A DNA stretch of 20,928 nt from assembly GCA_022257805.1 (NCBI GenBank), contig JAKOPB010000002.1:1-20928 (forward strand). Direction: 5' to 3'. The notes beneath the pieces are model-generated. The model had not been told where the DNA came from. It ran no database searches and was given only the letters and a program-made list of their open reading frames with translations. A program made the translations under genes and the position numbers. Shown piece by piece: positions 14,427-20,928 of this stretch; position 1 is the stretch's first letter; each line of letters begins with the position of its first letter. This DNA comes from Nanobdellati archaeon. Lineage in GTDB: Archaea; Aenigmatarchaeota; Aenigmatarchaeia; PWEA01.

Positions 14427-15179
14427 TTAATCTTCAACGCGGGGGGCTAGAACGAAGGATATCCTTATTCTGTCTGGTTCCTCGAACCTGAGTTCCAGGG
14501 GATAGTCCTCCCCGAACTTCAGAGAGGCAACCTCGGATATCTTTGAAGCCTTTAACATCTTTTTCAGGTACTCTATAGGGTACCTGCTCTTTGTCTCCTC
14601 GTCTACATTAACTTCGATCAGTTCGTCTGAGCCCTTGTCAGTCTTCGCCTCGACGCTTCCGGAGTCGCTTTCTGCGATCAGTGTCAGGTCACTGCCGTCC
14701 GTCTTGAACATGATGGAGTCGGCAACAATCTCAGCGTCTGCTATTCCCCGGTTGAGAACCGAGCTCTTGAGTTTCATCTCAGAAGTAAACTCGAGCTGCT
14801 TTGTTTCAGGTACTTCGCTTTCAGATATCGATAGAAGAGGCATCTCGAACTCCCTCTTCGTTCCGTCACCGATGCAGATCTTTAGTCTGGATTCGTCCTC
14901 CGTCAGTTCCAGCGTAAGACTGTCGTCTTTTTTTGCTCTCTTCAGTATTTCAAGTAGATTTTCGAGGTTTACTCCTATATCTGTCACCTTGTCACACTCG
15001 AACTCTTCGAACGCGTCCTCCTCTAGCTCGAAGTCTACCACGGCCACGGTTGCTCTGTCGGCGGCCCTCATGTAGAGCGAGTCTGATTTAATTTTGAAAA
15101 GACCTTCGTGGATAAGTTCCGAGATCGTGTCGATCGAATCTCTCAGTAATGATGGGTCCGATAGCTTTGCCTTAAACAT
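14427..15179 (-). CDS. pcn: Sliding clamp PCNA
   Basis: Trimeric DNA clamp for polymerase B/D, FEN1, ligase and other factors. The 250-aa protein opens MFKAKLSDPSLLRDSI, has LYMRAADRATVAVVDFEL and the inter-domain region MPLLSISESEVPE, and ends ELRFEEPDRIRISFVLAPR, a normal PCNA end. A strong GAGGAGGT ribosome-binding site lies seven bases before the ATG, and a clear TATA box precedes it. It heads the pcn-priS-gins51 run. NreA, encoded 4 kb away, ends in a PCNA-binding peptide. Confidence 0.97.
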   Translation of the reverse strand: MFKAKLSDPSLLRDSIDTISELIHEGLFKIKSDSLYMRAADRATVAVVDFELEEDAFEEFECDKVTDIGVNLENLLEILKRAKKDDSLTLELTEDESRLKICIGDGTKREFEMPLLSISESEVPETKQLEFTSEMKLKSSVLNRGIADAEIVADSIMFKTDGSDLTLIAESDSGSVEAKTDKGSDELIEVNVDEETKSRYPIEYLKKMLKASKISEVASLKFGEDYPLELRFEEPDRIRISFVLAPRVED

Positions 15180-15184
15180 TTCTG

Positions 15185-15224
15185 AACCTCCTCTATATAT
15201 TCATTGAGGTACTTATATAAGTCT
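15185..15224 (-). promoter_or_regulatory. Promoter and strong ribosome-binding site of pcn
   Basis: TATA element ACTTATATAAGT at 15211-15222 (minus strand) with A-rich sequence upstream, then GAGGAGGT at about 15187-15194. The start expected near 15193 would leave a short leader; a second TATA-like TATATA lies at 15194-15200. It begins right after the radical SAM gene. Confidence 0.6.
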
Positions 15225-15241
15225 TTTGTTCTTACATGACG

Positions 15242-16042
15242 CTAGTCGATGTACAGGGTCACGGGCACATCGTACCTCTTTCGCATTTCCCTTACTTCTT
15301 TCCTCAGTCTCCTGTTGTGTTCCGTTGTATCTCTCGTTATCTCTCTGTATTTTTTCTCAAGCCCTGGATATTTTTCTCTGATGATATCCATTATTTTTTC
15401 AGTCCTTCTGGTGTTCAGATTCTCGACCTGGAACTCATAGACAAGACCTTCCACCTTCTTCAGTATTTCTTCAAGTTCGGTTATCCCCTCCATCCAGGGT
15501 CCTACATGTACATAGGTAGGAATTTTCTCTTCTTTGAGCTTCCGCAGAGCTTCTATCCTTTTATCGATCTTCGAGGTCCCAGGTTCCCATATCTTCCTGT
15601 CCTCGTCGTCTGCGAAGTTTATTGTAAAGCCGACGGACAGACTTCCGTGGTCGAACTTCTTAAGAATATCCATGTCCCGGAGAACCAGATCGTTCTTCGT
15701 CAGGATGCTTACATTGAAACCATTTTCCTCGAGTATCTGTAGAATTTCTCTCGTGATTTCGTACTCTTTCTCCAGAGATTGGTACGGATCCGTCACAGAG
15801 GAAAGAAGGACAGATCCACTTTCCTTCTTCTGTACTTCTTCTCTCAGAACTTCCGGAGCATTCACCTTCACATCGACGAAACTGCCCCACTCCTCCTCGT
15901 GCCCTGAGAACTTCTTCATGAACACTGCGTAGCAGTAGGCGCAGGAGTGGCCGCAGCCTGTGTAGGGATTCACGGAGTAGTCCAGACCGTAGAGCTTCGT
16001 ATTCGAAAGCACGGACTTACACTCGACCTCGTTTATGATCAT
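15242..16042 (-). CDS. Radical SAM protein, spore-photoproduct-lyase-like family
   Basis: A 266-aa enzyme with CX3CX2C at Cys30, Cys34 and Cys37 in TGCGHSCAYCYA, preceded by LDYSVNPYTGC, which is typical of the SPL-like (Rv2578c) radical SAM group. Also seen are SSVTDPYQSLEKEYEITR and ILTKNDLVLRD. The bacterial namesake repairs UV photoproducts, but members of this wider group have no assigned reaction, so I do not claim repair activity. A TATA box about 25 bp upstream of the ATG predicts a leaderless message. It is directly upstream of pcn, separated by only the pcn promoter. Confidence 0.85.
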   Translation of the reverse strand: MIINEVECKSVLSNTKLYGLDYSVNPYTGCGHSCAYCYAVFMKKFSGHEEEWGSFVDVKVNAPEVLREEVQKKESGSVLLSSVTDPYQSLEKEYEITREILQILEENGFNVSILTKNDLVLRDMDILKKFDHGSLSVGFTINFADDEDRKIWEPGTSKIDKRIEALRKLKEEKIPTYVHVGPWMEGITELEEILKKVEGLVYEFQVENLNTRRTEKIMDIIREKYPGLEKKYREITRDTTEHNRRLRKEVREMRKRYDVPVTLYID

Positions 16043-16059
16043 ACCTAAAACTGTTGCAC

Positions 16060-16072
16060 GAAATTTATAACC
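16060..16072 (-). promoter_or_regulatory. TATA box for the radical SAM gene
   Basis: AGGGTTATAAATT on the minus strand, about 25 bp from the ATG at 16042. Confidence 0.5.
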
Positions 16073-16104
16073 CTTTATGTGTTGGGAAGAATTTATTGAG
16101 GAAA

Positions 16105-16353
16105 CTAGGAAAAATCTCCGGTAAGCGCATCCTCGAAAGTGTTGTCCTCATTGAAGAGGTAGGTTGCCACACTTTCCAGATTGTTATACAGAAGTTCAAT
16201 TTCTTTTTTGTCAAGGTCAAGAGAGGTGTAAGGAAATTTCATTTTTTCCTTGGAATCATCTTCCTTCAAGGCCTCCTTCTCATTTTGGCTTCCACAAGGC
16301 ATTAAGTAAAGCTCGTGTTTCCTTATATCCTTCATATCTTCTACAGTTGGCAT
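16105..16353 (-). CDS. Hypothetical protein, 82 aa
   Basis: I do not recognise this protein. It is acidic and soluble, with Lys/Glu-rich segments and no membrane span; one Cys occurs in MPCGSQNEKEA. The second half (LDLDKKEIELLYNNLESVATYLFN) looks helical. Support for a real gene is a TATA box 25 bp upstream of the ATG, and position on the same strand as its neighbours in a stretch with no better reading frame. It is divergent from the DRG GTPase gene, and the two promoters share a 94-bp gap. Confidence 0.6.
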   Translation of the reverse strand: MPTVEDMKDIRKHELYLMPCGSQNEKEALKEDDSKEKMKFPYTSLDLDKKEIELLYNNLESVATYLFNEDNTFEDALTGDFS

Positions 16354-16368
16354 ATTCTAACTATTCTA

Positions 16369-16383
16369 TCCTGTTTATAAAAA
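16369..16383 (-). promoter_or_regulatory. TATA box for the 82-aa gene
   Basis: CTTTTTTATAAACAGG region on the minus strand, about 25 bp from the ATG at 16353, predicting a leaderless message. Confidence 0.5.
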
Positions 16384-16413
16384 AGTTCAAAGAACAACCA
16401 GGGAGCTCATCAA

Positions 16414-16427
16414 AACCTTTAAAACCT
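16414..16427 (+). promoter_or_regulatory. TATA box for the DRG GTPase gene
   Basis: AACCTTTAAAACCT on the plus strand. The start expected 25 bp downstream falls at about 16447, on the ATG at 16448, which favours that ATG and a leaderless message. Confidence 0.5.
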
Positions 16428-16447
16428 TCTCACCTGAAAGTTTGGAT

Positions 16448-17536
16448 ATGTCCATAGAGGATGAGATTGAAAGAACGAAGGAGAAGCTAAGAGAGACGCC
16501 GGTGAACAAGTCCACGGAGACGGACCGCGGTCGTCTCAAGGCCAAGATAGCACGGCTCAAAGAGAAAAGGGAAAGAAAGCAGAAGGAGAGCCAGGCCTCC
16601 GGACAGGGATACGCGGTTAAACAGAGAGGTGATGCCACCGTTTCCCTTGTGGGTCCTCCGTCTGTAGGCAAGTCCACGCTACTGAACGAACTCACGAACG
16701 CTGACTCCGAGGTTGCAGGATACGAGTTCACCACGCTAGAGGTGATCCCTGGTATGATGGATTACCAAGGAGCAAAGATACAGATACTGGATGTTCCTGG
16801 ACTTGTGCGTGGTGCTTCAAAGGGAAAGGGCGGTGGAAAACAGGTTCTGTCCGTTGTAAGAAGCTCCGACATGGTCGTCCTGATGGTCGACGCCAGGAAG
16901 GTAGATATGGTCAAGGACATGAAGGACGAACTTTACGGCGCGGGTGTCAGGCTTAACCAAGAACCTCCGAACATGGATATCATGGAGAGAGGAGAGGGCG
17001 GCATCGAGATCTCCTCTCCCCCTGAACTTAGTCTGAACGAGGAGACTGTTAGGAGGGTCCTCGAGGACAACGGTTTCATCAACTGCAAGGTGATCATAAG
17101 GGAGGATCTCACCGTTGACGAACTGGTCGACGGCCTCATGGACAACAGAGTTTACATGCCCGGCTTTGTATGTCTGAACAAGACCGACGAACTCGGTGAA
17201 GAGGAGGAGAGAAGGTTGAGGAAAGAACATCCCGAATGGCTGTTTATTTCAGCCGAGGCCGGTGATAACCTGGACACACTTAAGGGGTATCTTTGGGAGG
17301 GGTTGGGACTTATGAGGATCTATATGAAGGAAAAGGACAAGGAACCAGATATGGAGGAGCCCCTCATCGTGGGCGAAGGGGCGACTGTAAAGGAGGTCAA
17401 GGAGTTCCTGGACAAGAAGTTCACAGGCGATCTCAAGTACGCCAGGGTATGGGGCAACAGCGCCAAGTTCCCGGGTCAGAAAGTCGGCAAGGACCACGAG
17501 CTTAAGGACGAAGATGTTCTGGAGCTAAGATTCTAG
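16448..17536 (+). CDS. DRG-family GTP-binding protein with C-terminal TGS domain
   Basis: Obg/DRG-type GTPase, linked in archaea and eukaryotes to ribosome function. A basic helical N-terminus (residues 1-60) precedes the G domain: G1 GPPSVGKST at 69-77, G3 DVPG at 115-118, G4 NKTD in VCLNKTDEL, and ISAEAGDNL near G5. The glycine-rich GASKGKGGGKQVL and YEFTTLEVIPG are DRG hallmarks. A TGS domain forms the C-terminus, ending KDEDVLELRF. A TTG at 16442 could add two residues, but promoter spacing favours ATG 16448 and 362 aa. Its TAG stop shares CTAG with the stop of the displaced nreA end on the other strand. Confidence 0.93.
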   Translation: MSIEDEIERTKEKLRETPVNKSTETDRGRLKAKIARLKEKRERKQKESQASGQGYAVKQRGDATVSLVGPPSVGKSTLLNELTNADSEVAGYEFTTLEVIPGMMDYQGAKIQILDVPGLVRGASKGKGGGKQVLSVVRSSDMVVLMVDARKVDMVKDMKDELYGAGVRLNQEPPNMDIMERGEGGIEISSPPELSLNEETVRRVLEDNGFINCKVIIREDLTVDELVDGLMDNRVYMPGFVCLNKTDELGEEEERRLRKEHPEWLFISAEAGDNLDTLKGYLWEGLGLMRIYMKEKDKEPDMEEPLIVGEGATVKEVKEFLDKKFTGDLKYARVWGNSAKFPGQKVGKDHELKDEDVLELRF

Positions 17537-17710
17537 ACGAAGGATTTTAGATCTTTCTGTTTCTGTCTATTCGTCAGAAGTTTAGATACCGATAACCATT
17601 GGTTGAATCCGAGGTCAAGAATTTCTTTAAGATGGTTGAATGTTTTTTCGCGGTCCTCGAATCTCATGGGCTTGCCCTTGAGTGCGTTCCTCACGGACTG
17701 ACGGACATTC
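17533..17710 (-). pseudogene. Displaced second copy of the nreA 3' end
   Basis: The last 56 codons before the TAG (17535-17533) align without gaps to the last 56 residues of NreA: RQSVRNALKGKPMRF against RESIRNALKTRPRKF, and WLSVSKLL against WTSVSKLL. By my count about 41% of residues match. It even keeps a C-terminal PCNA-binding-like QKDLKSFV. The reading frame runs on upstream to 17823 but that part shows no NreA similarity, and it meets the endonuclease gene on the other strand. GC is about 45%, closer to the host than the endonuclease gene. It is too short to be a working NreA. It could be the original nreA end displaced by an insertion, or the remnant of a second Nre paralogue. Confidence 0.75.
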
Positions 17711-17747
17711 CCGGCAATTCCGATTCCTAAATATTCCAATGACCGAA

Positions 17748-17760
17748 AGGTATTTAAACA
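17748..17760 (+). promoter_or_regulatory. TATA box for the homing endonuclease gene
   Basis: AGGTATTTAAACA on the plus strand, about 25 bp upstream of the ATG at 17781. It favours that start over the upstream in-frame ATGs at 17682 and 17739. Confidence 0.5.
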
Positions 17761-17780
17761 CTCGTGAGAATAATGAAGGT

Positions 17781-18974
17781 ATGGAAGAAGTATATGAAGA
17801 AGTTCACATATGGGAATTCCCATCTACTGAGATATTTATTCGCCTAAATGATGGATTCAGGAAGAGAATATTTTCTGTTATTAAAGACAACTTTGTAATC
17901 AAGGACTTTGTCTCTATTATCAATCAAAGGGCTAAAAAATATGATATCGAACGCAGTTACAACACATCTAATTTTCGTTCTTGGAGAGTTGGATTGAAGA
18001 AAAGAAAAGAGAAAACGATCGAGGTTAATATTCCATTATGGGTTCTGATAGAAATTTCAAAACTCCTTTCAGATTCTTCTAACCCTGGCAATAAATTAAT
18101 GAGAAAAGCAGAAAAGGAAATAAAATACTATGCTTCTTCTGGAAATTCGTTGCAGGTGAACGACCCAAACTTACCTGTTCTTTTTACACCTGAAATGGTA
18201 TCAATACTTTTTCATTTCTGTGGTGATGGCCATATAGGGACGGGCACCGATCAATCACACTACAGACAAACTAATACAGTTAATTTGGAGAACTTCGAGA
18301 AAAAGCTAAGGAACAGTTTTGGGGATTTTGAGGTCCGCATCTACGAAAGTAGTAAGTTGTTAATACCCCGTCCCATTACACAATTCTACATACACCATTT
18401 TTATAAGGACGAATTTTCTTCGTCCGTAGGAATTCCTGAGCACATTAAAACTCTTCCTAAAAAATTTCTTGTTGCCGGTTTGGCCGCCTTCATAGTTGAT
18501 GATGGTCATATGGGCGATGCTTTAGAAATATATTCTAAAAATTGTGAACTTGCTAAAGATATTTTTCAAATAGCACGGAAGCTGGGCTATAAAACCTCTA
18601 TAAATAAAAAGTATAGATACGGTAAATTTGATACATATAGATTAATTATCTCATTGAAGAGTCTGTCCCAATTTTATAAGGATATTAAGTCGCTTTCCAA
18701 TGAATTTCCAACTTGCGACCTTGCGTCTAAGATGGCTTATTTAGAGCAATTCGTCCACAGGAAGAATAGAAAATGGAAAAGGAGGCCACCTGGGAAGACA
18801 AAAGAATTGATAATTAAATTTCTGGAGAAAGACGTAAATACAGCGAAAGAACTGGCTACAAAATTAAATATACGCACAGCTTCTCTCAGAGAGCACCTCT
18901 TGCAGTTAGAAGAGAAGAATTTAATAAAAAGGGCTGGTAAGGATGGACAAAAAATTGTATGGGAAAAGACATGA
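17781..18974 (+). CDS. Free-standing LAGLIDADG homing endonuclease with winged-helix tail
   Basis: A 397-aa predicted site-specific DNA endonuclease. The two LAGLIDADG-type helices are ILFHFCGDGHIG (142-153, acidic residue Asp149) and AGLAAFIVDDGHMGD (232-246, Asp240/Asp241). Residues 20-97 look like a helix-turn-helix DNA-recognition domain with SNFRSWRVG and IPLWVLIEISKLL. Residues 338-397 resemble a winged helix (TAKELATKLNIRTASLREHL). There are no flanking intein blocks, and it has its own promoter, so it is neither an intein nor an in-frame intron gene. Codon use is strongly A/T-rich compared with every neighbour, a sign of recent transfer. An earlier ATG (17682) would add 33 residues. 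It lies between the two copies of the nreA 3' end. Confidence 0.88.
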   Translation: MEEVYEEVHIWEFPSTEIFIRLNDGFRKRIFSVIKDNFVIKDFVSIINQRAKKYDIERSYNTSNFRSWRVGLKKRKEKTIEVNIPLWVLIEISKLLSDSSNPGNKLMRKAEKEIKYYASSGNSLQVNDPNLPVLFTPEMVSILFHFCGDGHIGTGTDQSHYRQTNTVNLENFEKKLRNSFGDFEVRIYESSKLLIPRPITQFYIHHFYKDEFSSSVGIPEHIKTLPKKFLVAGLAAFIVDDGHMGDALEIYSKNCELAKDIFQIARKLGYKTSINKKYRYGKFDTYRLIISLKSLSQFYKDIKSLSNEFPTCDLASKMAYLEQFVHRKNRKWKRRPPGKTKELIIKFLEKDVNTAKELATKLNIRTASLREHLLQLEEKNLIKRAGKDGQKIVWEKT

Positions 18975-19046
18975 TTATTTTAGATTTCTAAAAAAGCTTC
19001 CCAATGTTGTTTTCTTACGAGCTTTCTGAGTTATTCTGACTATGAT

Positions 19047-20375
19047 TCAAAGATAAGATTCGATTGTCTTTTGCCTTTCCCTGGTTTTGAGCAGTTTTGA
19101 GACTGATGTCCATTCATCTAAAGATATGTCTGTTTGTTGCCCGACGAATTTCAACACTTTCTCAGGGGAATTAAATTTTCGGGGCCTTGTTTTCAGAGCG
19201 TTTCTTATAGATTCCCTTGTCAACCAGACGCCCACCGGAAGAATATATCCTGGTTTGGCTTCCCTCAGGACTATTACCCCGGCCTGCCTCCTTTCCTGTT
19301 CCAGTTTTTCAAGTGCTGCCAGCCTGGCAGAGTAATAACATCCTCCTATAGAGGCGTATCCGTCTCTACCGTCAAACTCCTCGTGGTCTCCAAATATCGC
19401 TATAGAGTCTCGGGACGGGTTCCATGTTGTCTCGGGATAAAAGGCCTCTATGAGTTCATATCGCCATGTTTCTGGAGTGAACACGATGACCCATTGGTTG
19501 TCGAGGTAGTTCGATGTATATACTCGCCATTCGTTTATCCTTTCGTACGTTTTGACACTTCTGCGCATATCTTTGCCCAGGATATCATCCACGGCCGTTA
19601 TCGACCAGCGGGTCGGGACGAACTTTCTGTTGTCCTTCAATCCGGTTCCTCCCACGGCGAATAGGTCCTGTATTCTAGACACCGGCATCCCTTTGTTATA
19701 GAGTCTCTTCACGGCCTTTTCTGCCTTTAGATCGTCTTCGTAGAACACTTTCTCCAACTGCTTGTCGGATGTCATGCTTCCACGTCGGAAGGATTTCATG
19801 GGAGCGGAGGGTCCATGGGGCTGTGACCTGCCGTCGAGGGTTATGGATTCGGAGAGCTTTTTACCGAACTTTACCTCGGTTTCGGCCGGTCTCTTCGAAA
19901 GAACCAGATACCTGATTTCCTCGTCTTCCCTGTTTATGTTGTTTACATCCACGTTCTTTCTTAGCTTCTTTTTACCTCTGGCGAGGTTCCCTCTCATCTC
20001 TATTATTTCGTTCATCCCCACCTTTCCGAACCACCTCTCAGGGCGGGAGTAGATAGATGTGTCGCCCTTCTCCGGGGGAACAAGTGGACCTATGTTTACA
20101 CGTGGGTAGTTGTGGCGTCCTATGAAAACGGAGGGCGGTGAGTTCCCCTCTATCTCATTGGTATCGAACTTCTTTTTCTCACTGCCGATCTGGGAGTAGT
20201 ACTTCTGTAGAACGGGACACCTGTCCTTGCCGCACAGCTTCTTTGTACCCCGACACTTCAGGCACATGTTTCTAGCCTTGGGATCCAGTTTCGGAGCAAC
20301 TTCCTCGGAGAAGCTCTTAACCTTTTCCTTCGCTTTCTTGGTATCTATCCGTTTGACAGGTGTCTTCCCGGGCAT
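19047..20375 (-). CDS. nreA: NreA-type DNA repair protein with PCNA-binding C-terminus
   Basis: Archaeal Nre proteins are linked to DNA damage tolerance and bind PCNA. The 442-aa protein has the Nre zinc-ribbon pattern near residue 38, CLKCRGTKKLCGKDRCP, then SPPSVFIGRHNYPRVNIGPL, RPERWFG, and the central MPVSRIQDLFAVGGTGLKDN and RWSITAVDD. It ends in QKTIESYL (435-442), a PIP box. About 37 residues precede the zinc ribbon, more than usual; an ATG at codon 37 would leave the ribbon at the very start. The last 57 codons are AT-rich like the adjacent endonuclease element and seem to be a foreign replacement. A TATA-like TCTTTTAAAGAT lies about 30 bp upstream. OB-fold and membrane peptide genes precede it. 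Confidence 0.9.
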   Translation of the reverse strand: MPGKTPVKRIDTKKAKEKVKSFSEEVAPKLDPKARNMCLKCRGTKKLCGKDRCPVLQKYYSQIGSEKKKFDTNEIEGNSPPSVFIGRHNYPRVNIGPLVPPEKGDTSIYSRPERWFGKVGMNEIIEMRGNLARGKKKLRKNVDVNNINREDEEIRYLVLSKRPAETEVKFGKKLSESITLDGRSQPHGPSAPMKSFRRGSMTSDKQLEKVFYEDDLKAEKAVKRLYNKGMPVSRIQDLFAVGGTGLKDNRKFVPTRWSITAVDDILGKDMRRSVKTYERINEWRVYTSNYLDNQWVIVFTPETWRYELIEAFYPETTWNPSRDSIAIFGDHEEFDGRDGYASIGGCYYSARLAALEKLEQERRQAGVIVLREAKPGYILPVGVWLTRESIRNALKTRPRKFNSPEKVLKFVGQQTDISLDEWTSVSKLLKTRERQKTIESYL

Positions 20376-20401
20376 GGATAAAAATATGTTTTCAAAACTT
20401 T

Positions 20402-20415
20402 TATCTTTAAAAGAA
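20402..20415 (-). promoter_or_regulatory. TATA box for nreA
   Basis: TTCTTTTAAAGATA on the minus strand between the OB-fold gene and nreA, predicting a start near 20382 and a leader of only a few bases. Confidence 0.4.
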
Positions 20416-20419
20416 AGGG

Positions 20420-20740
20420 TTACTCTCTGAGTTCATTGACCTTTTCCAGGGTTTCCTGGTACAGGTCCACATCGAATCCTTCGAAGTCCTGGATTATCTC
20501 TCCTTCGAGTTTGTTTCCTGTTGGTCTTCCCATGACCCTGGCCATATCGCCCTCCTCAAACTCTCCCAGGTCTTTGGAAAGATCGAAGCTTGCCTCTATT
20601 TTACCTGTTCCGTCGTCCAGAACGACCTTGCTCTCGGTCATGTCTACTATGGTACCTATCACGGATACACGGATGTCATCTTCCTCTACGTCCTCTATCT
20701 TTCTGAACTCTGCGGGAGCCCTCCTCCTGTCGTCATCCAT
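20420..20740 (-). CDS. Small single OB-fold nucleic-acid-binding protein (RPA-like)
   Basis: A 106-aa protein with one OB fold: RVSVIGTIVDMTESKVVLDD, then GTGKIEASFDLSK, then EEGDMARVMGRPTG, the strand order seen in small RPA-like proteins. A role in single-stranded DNA or RNA binding is inferred from the fold. ATG 20740 is preferred because upstream in-frame GTG/ATG codons (20755-20746) only add MMIVP-like residues, but GGGTGAT lies ten bases upstream, so GTG 20746 is also possible. It overlaps the end of the preceding membrane-peptide gene by eight bases and is followed by nreA, suggesting an operon with replication or repair functions. Confidence 0.8.
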   Translation of the reverse strand: MDDDRRRAPAEFRKIEDVEEDDIRVSVIGTIVDMTESKVVLDDGTGKIEASFDLSKDLGEFEEGDMARVMGRPTGNKLEGEIIQDFEGFDVDLYQETLEKVNELRE

Positions 20741-20927
20741 CGGCACGATCATCACCCATCACGGTCTCTTCTTCGGTCGAGTTTTCCCCCTCAACTATTA
20801 AAGTCAGATTTCGGCTAAAGAATTCATCTTCCTCCTCTTCCTCTGGGTCAACCTCTGCCTCACCGAGAACCAGTAGAAGCCCAAGTCCAACTACTATTAC
20901 TATGCCTGCAAGTATCCAGGGCTTCAC
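20733..20927 (-). CDS. Small membrane-anchored acidic peptide, 64 aa, possibly incomplete at the 5' end
   Basis: I do not recognise a family. One hydrophobic segment (residues about 4-22, WILAGIVIVVGLGLLLVLG) is followed by an acidic tail (EVDPEEEEEDEFF, later ENSTEEE), the layout of a single-span anchor with the tail in or out of the cell. The GTG at 20927 is one base from the window edge, so the true start may lie outside. It overlaps the OB-fold gene by eight bases and is probably co-transcribed. Low complexity makes homology hard to judge. Confidence 0.6.
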   Translation of the reverse strand: MKPWILAGIVIVVGLGLLLVLGEAEVDPEEEEEDEFFSRNLTLIVEGENSTEEETVMGDDRADG

Positions 20928-20928
20928 C

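Larger units (their letters stand above)
17711..19217. mobile_element. Putative homing-endonuclease element carrying a replacement nreA 3' end
   Basis: About 1.5 kb of AT-rich DNA containing the LAGLIDADG gene, a 72-bp spacer and the last 57 codons of the present nreA. GC by hand count is about 39% in the last 180 bp of nreA but about 52% in the 160 bp just inside the gene. The drop falls at about 19220, the same codon where similarity between NreA and the displaced end (17533-17710) begins. The simplest reading is an insertion that brought its own gene end. Edges are approximate and inferred. Confidence 0.6.

Noticed and set aside
17533..17823. The 96-codon frame as a separate functional gene
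   Set aside because: Only its last 56 codons resemble anything (NreA), the upstream part is unrelated, and it overlaps the start of the endonuclease gene; it reads as a remnant.
17781..18974. The LAGLIDADG protein as an intein or an intron-encoded protein
   Set aside because: No intein splice blocks are seen, it has its own TATA box and start, and it lies on the strand opposite nreA.
1..20928. CRISPR arrays, tRNA or rRNA genes, insertion sequences with transposase
   Set aside because: No regular repeat-spacer pattern, no cloverleaf or rRNA signature and no transposase motif was recognised by eye.

Overview
The window is chromosomal DNA of an archaeon, most likely an anaerobic euryarchaeon or a related lineage. 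The evidence is archaeal-only or archaeal/eukaryotic-type genes: ribosomal proteins L7Ae, S28e, L24e, S27e and L44e, aIF2-alpha, RpoK, Nop10, PCNA, primase PriS, GINS51, NreA and an archaeal-type GluRS. There are also TATA boxes about 25 bp upstream of many starts, and GGTGA-type ribosome-binding sites. An oxygen-sensitive class III ribonucleotide reductase points to anaerobic life. Proteins are rich in Glu/Asp, which fits but does not prove a salty habitat. I cannot name the species.

Layout. At 1-1507 (+) is the tail of an upstream gene, possibly thiolase, followed by a DUF35/HMG-CoA synthase fusion of the mevalonate route. From 1504 to 16353 every gene lies on the minus strand. Reading leftward these are: an 82-aa orphan; an SPL-like radical SAM protein; pcn - priS - gins51; rpl44e - rps27e - aif2a; nrdR - nrdD - nrdG; nop10 - PAC2 chaperone - rpoK; rps2 - memo - gltX; and rpl7ae - rps28e - rpl24e - adk. 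At 16448-17536 (+) is a DRG-type GTPase. At 17.5-19.25 kb is an AT-rich insertion carrying a free-standing LAGLIDADG endonuclease gene, flanked by two copies of the 3' end of nreA. The right end holds nreA, a small OB-fold protein and a membrane-anchored peptide, all on the minus strand.

How it fits together. The PCNA/PriS/GINS51 and L44e/S27e/aIF2-alpha/Nop10 genes form the archaeal cluster known to join replication and translation genes. Here a complete class III ribonucleotide reductase operon with its own bacterial-type repressor NrdR sits inside that cluster, between aIF2-alpha and Nop10. Two NrdR-box-like sites 31 bp apart lie upstream of it. dNTP supply, the replisome clamp and primase, and a PCNA-binding repair protein (NreA) are therefore all in one 13-kb stretch.

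Most notable points: (1) the endonuclease element that seems to have replaced the 3' end of nreA and pushed a diverged copy of that end to its far side; (2) the archaeal NrdR regulon with tandem operators; (3) a PriS with a C-terminal four-cysteine module resembling the PriL Fe-S domain; (4) the DUF35-HMG-CoA synthase fusion; (5) a memo gene with no ATG, GTG or TTG start; (6) a structured leader on the L7Ae mRNA.
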